Assembly (NCBI GenBank): GCA_964593455.1 | Contig: CAZQHK010000005.1 | Location: 1 to 64,000, forward strand | From: CAZQHK01 sp964593455 | Lineage (GTDB): Bacteria; Muiribacteriota; CAYSPT01 | Direction: 5' to 3' | DNA: 64,000 nt | Shown here: positions 63,830 through 64,000 of the stretch, in pieces | Layout of the letters: each line of letters opens with the position of its first letter | Position numbering within the stretch: position 1 is the first letter of the stretch | Position numbers and translations under genes: made by a program | Notes under the pieces: generated by a model | The model's database searches: none | Seen by the model: only the letters and a program-made list of their open reading frames with translations | What the model was told of the DNA's origin: nothing

Positions 63830-64000
63830 ATGAAAACTCCCGATCTTATTTACCAGCTCGAAAACCTGACCTTTTCTTACGAAGAGGGAAGCTTTACCCT
63901 GTCGGTTGACGAATTGGCCATCAAGCATGACGGGATCACCGGGATCGCCGGGCCCTCCGGCAGCGGTAAAACCACCCTGCTTCTCAATCTGGCTTTTCTC
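63830..64000 (+). CDS. tupC: Tungstate ABC transporter ATP-binding protein (partial, runs off the edge)
   Basis: The first 57 codons are visible, ending at the window edge. The frame starts with an ATG two bases after the tupB stop and shows a beta strand followed by Walker A GPSGSGKTT. The position directly after tupAB makes it the ATPase of the same importer. Confidence 0.85.
   Translation, partial: MKTPDLIYQLENLTFSYEEGSFTLSVDELAIKHDGITGIAGPSGSGKTTLLLNLAFL

Noticed and set aside
1..64000. tRNA, rRNA, CRISPR arrays, transposases, integrases
   Set aside because: I found no cloverleaf with conserved arms, no regular spaced repeats, and no recombinase motif anywhere in the window.

Overview
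The window is a 64 kb scaffold piece from an uncultivated, Gram-negative, probably strictly anaerobic bacterium. The Gram-negative signs are several lipobox lipoproteins, PilP/GspC-like and STN-like periplasmic proteins, and type IV pilin-like proteins. Anaerobic life is suggested by a class III (oxygen-sensitive) ribonucleotide reductase with its radical SAM activase as the only reductase here, and by a tungstate-type ABC transporter. A FlaG gene points to flagella. Base composition is moderately GC-rich and even throughout, with no obvious foreign island. Nothing is diagnostic for a phylum; deep-branching groups known from groundwater metagenomes (Riflebacteria/Wallbacteria-like) are only a guess. 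Four runs of exactly 100 N mark scaffold joins, and two of them are flanked by the same sequence on both sides.

Layout. 0.3-5.2 kb (minus strand): oligopeptidase B, a large SpoT-type HD protein and an exported STN-like protein. 5.3-11.4 kb: primary sigma factor, then a minus-strand DNA-precursor block (NrdG, NrdD, unknown, ThyX, dCMP deaminase). 11.5-20.4 kb: exported TPR-like proteins, a radical SAM protein, MiaA, PepD, a PilP-like protein, a DEDD exonuclease-like protein and a DUF4105 protein. 20.8-30.4 kb: an exported toroid-fold protein, a five-gene Opp/Dpp peptide transporter with a small membrane protein, and a GH130 glycosidase/phosphorylase. 30.7-40.9 kb: FlaG, then a pseudopilin, HEAT/TPR, two more pilin-like proteins, a FecR lipoprotein, a CHASE2-GGDEF cyclase and a C39-like membrane protease, probably one co-expressed surface/c-di-GMP module. 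41-47.8 kb: nucleoside transporter, Ppx/GppA, FmdB, GNAT, a double cNMP-binding protein and a STAS/PilZ protein. 47.9-55.8 kb: a 1080-residue exported protein, a lipoprotein and a tandem pair of archaeo-eukaryotic-primase-like proteins, then an exported SH3-C39 protein cut off from its signal peptide by a stop codon. 56-59.7 kb: a deletion-damaged Ser/Thr kinase/WD40 gene, a STAS protein and a zinc-ribbon/FGE fusion. 59.8-64 kb: a second exported six-hairpin protein and tupABC.

Most noteworthy: the tandem primase-like pair with no replication partner; the pseudopilin/FecR/CHASE2-GGDEF/C39 operon; four genes with well-formed sigma-70 promoters only 6-9 nt upstream of ATG, implying leaderless mRNAs; a SpoT-like HD hydrolase with a roughly 200-residue insertion and no synthetase domain; and several decaying genes (kinase, RsgA fragment, SH3-C39). 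Function calls come from motif recognition by eye. No database search was run.
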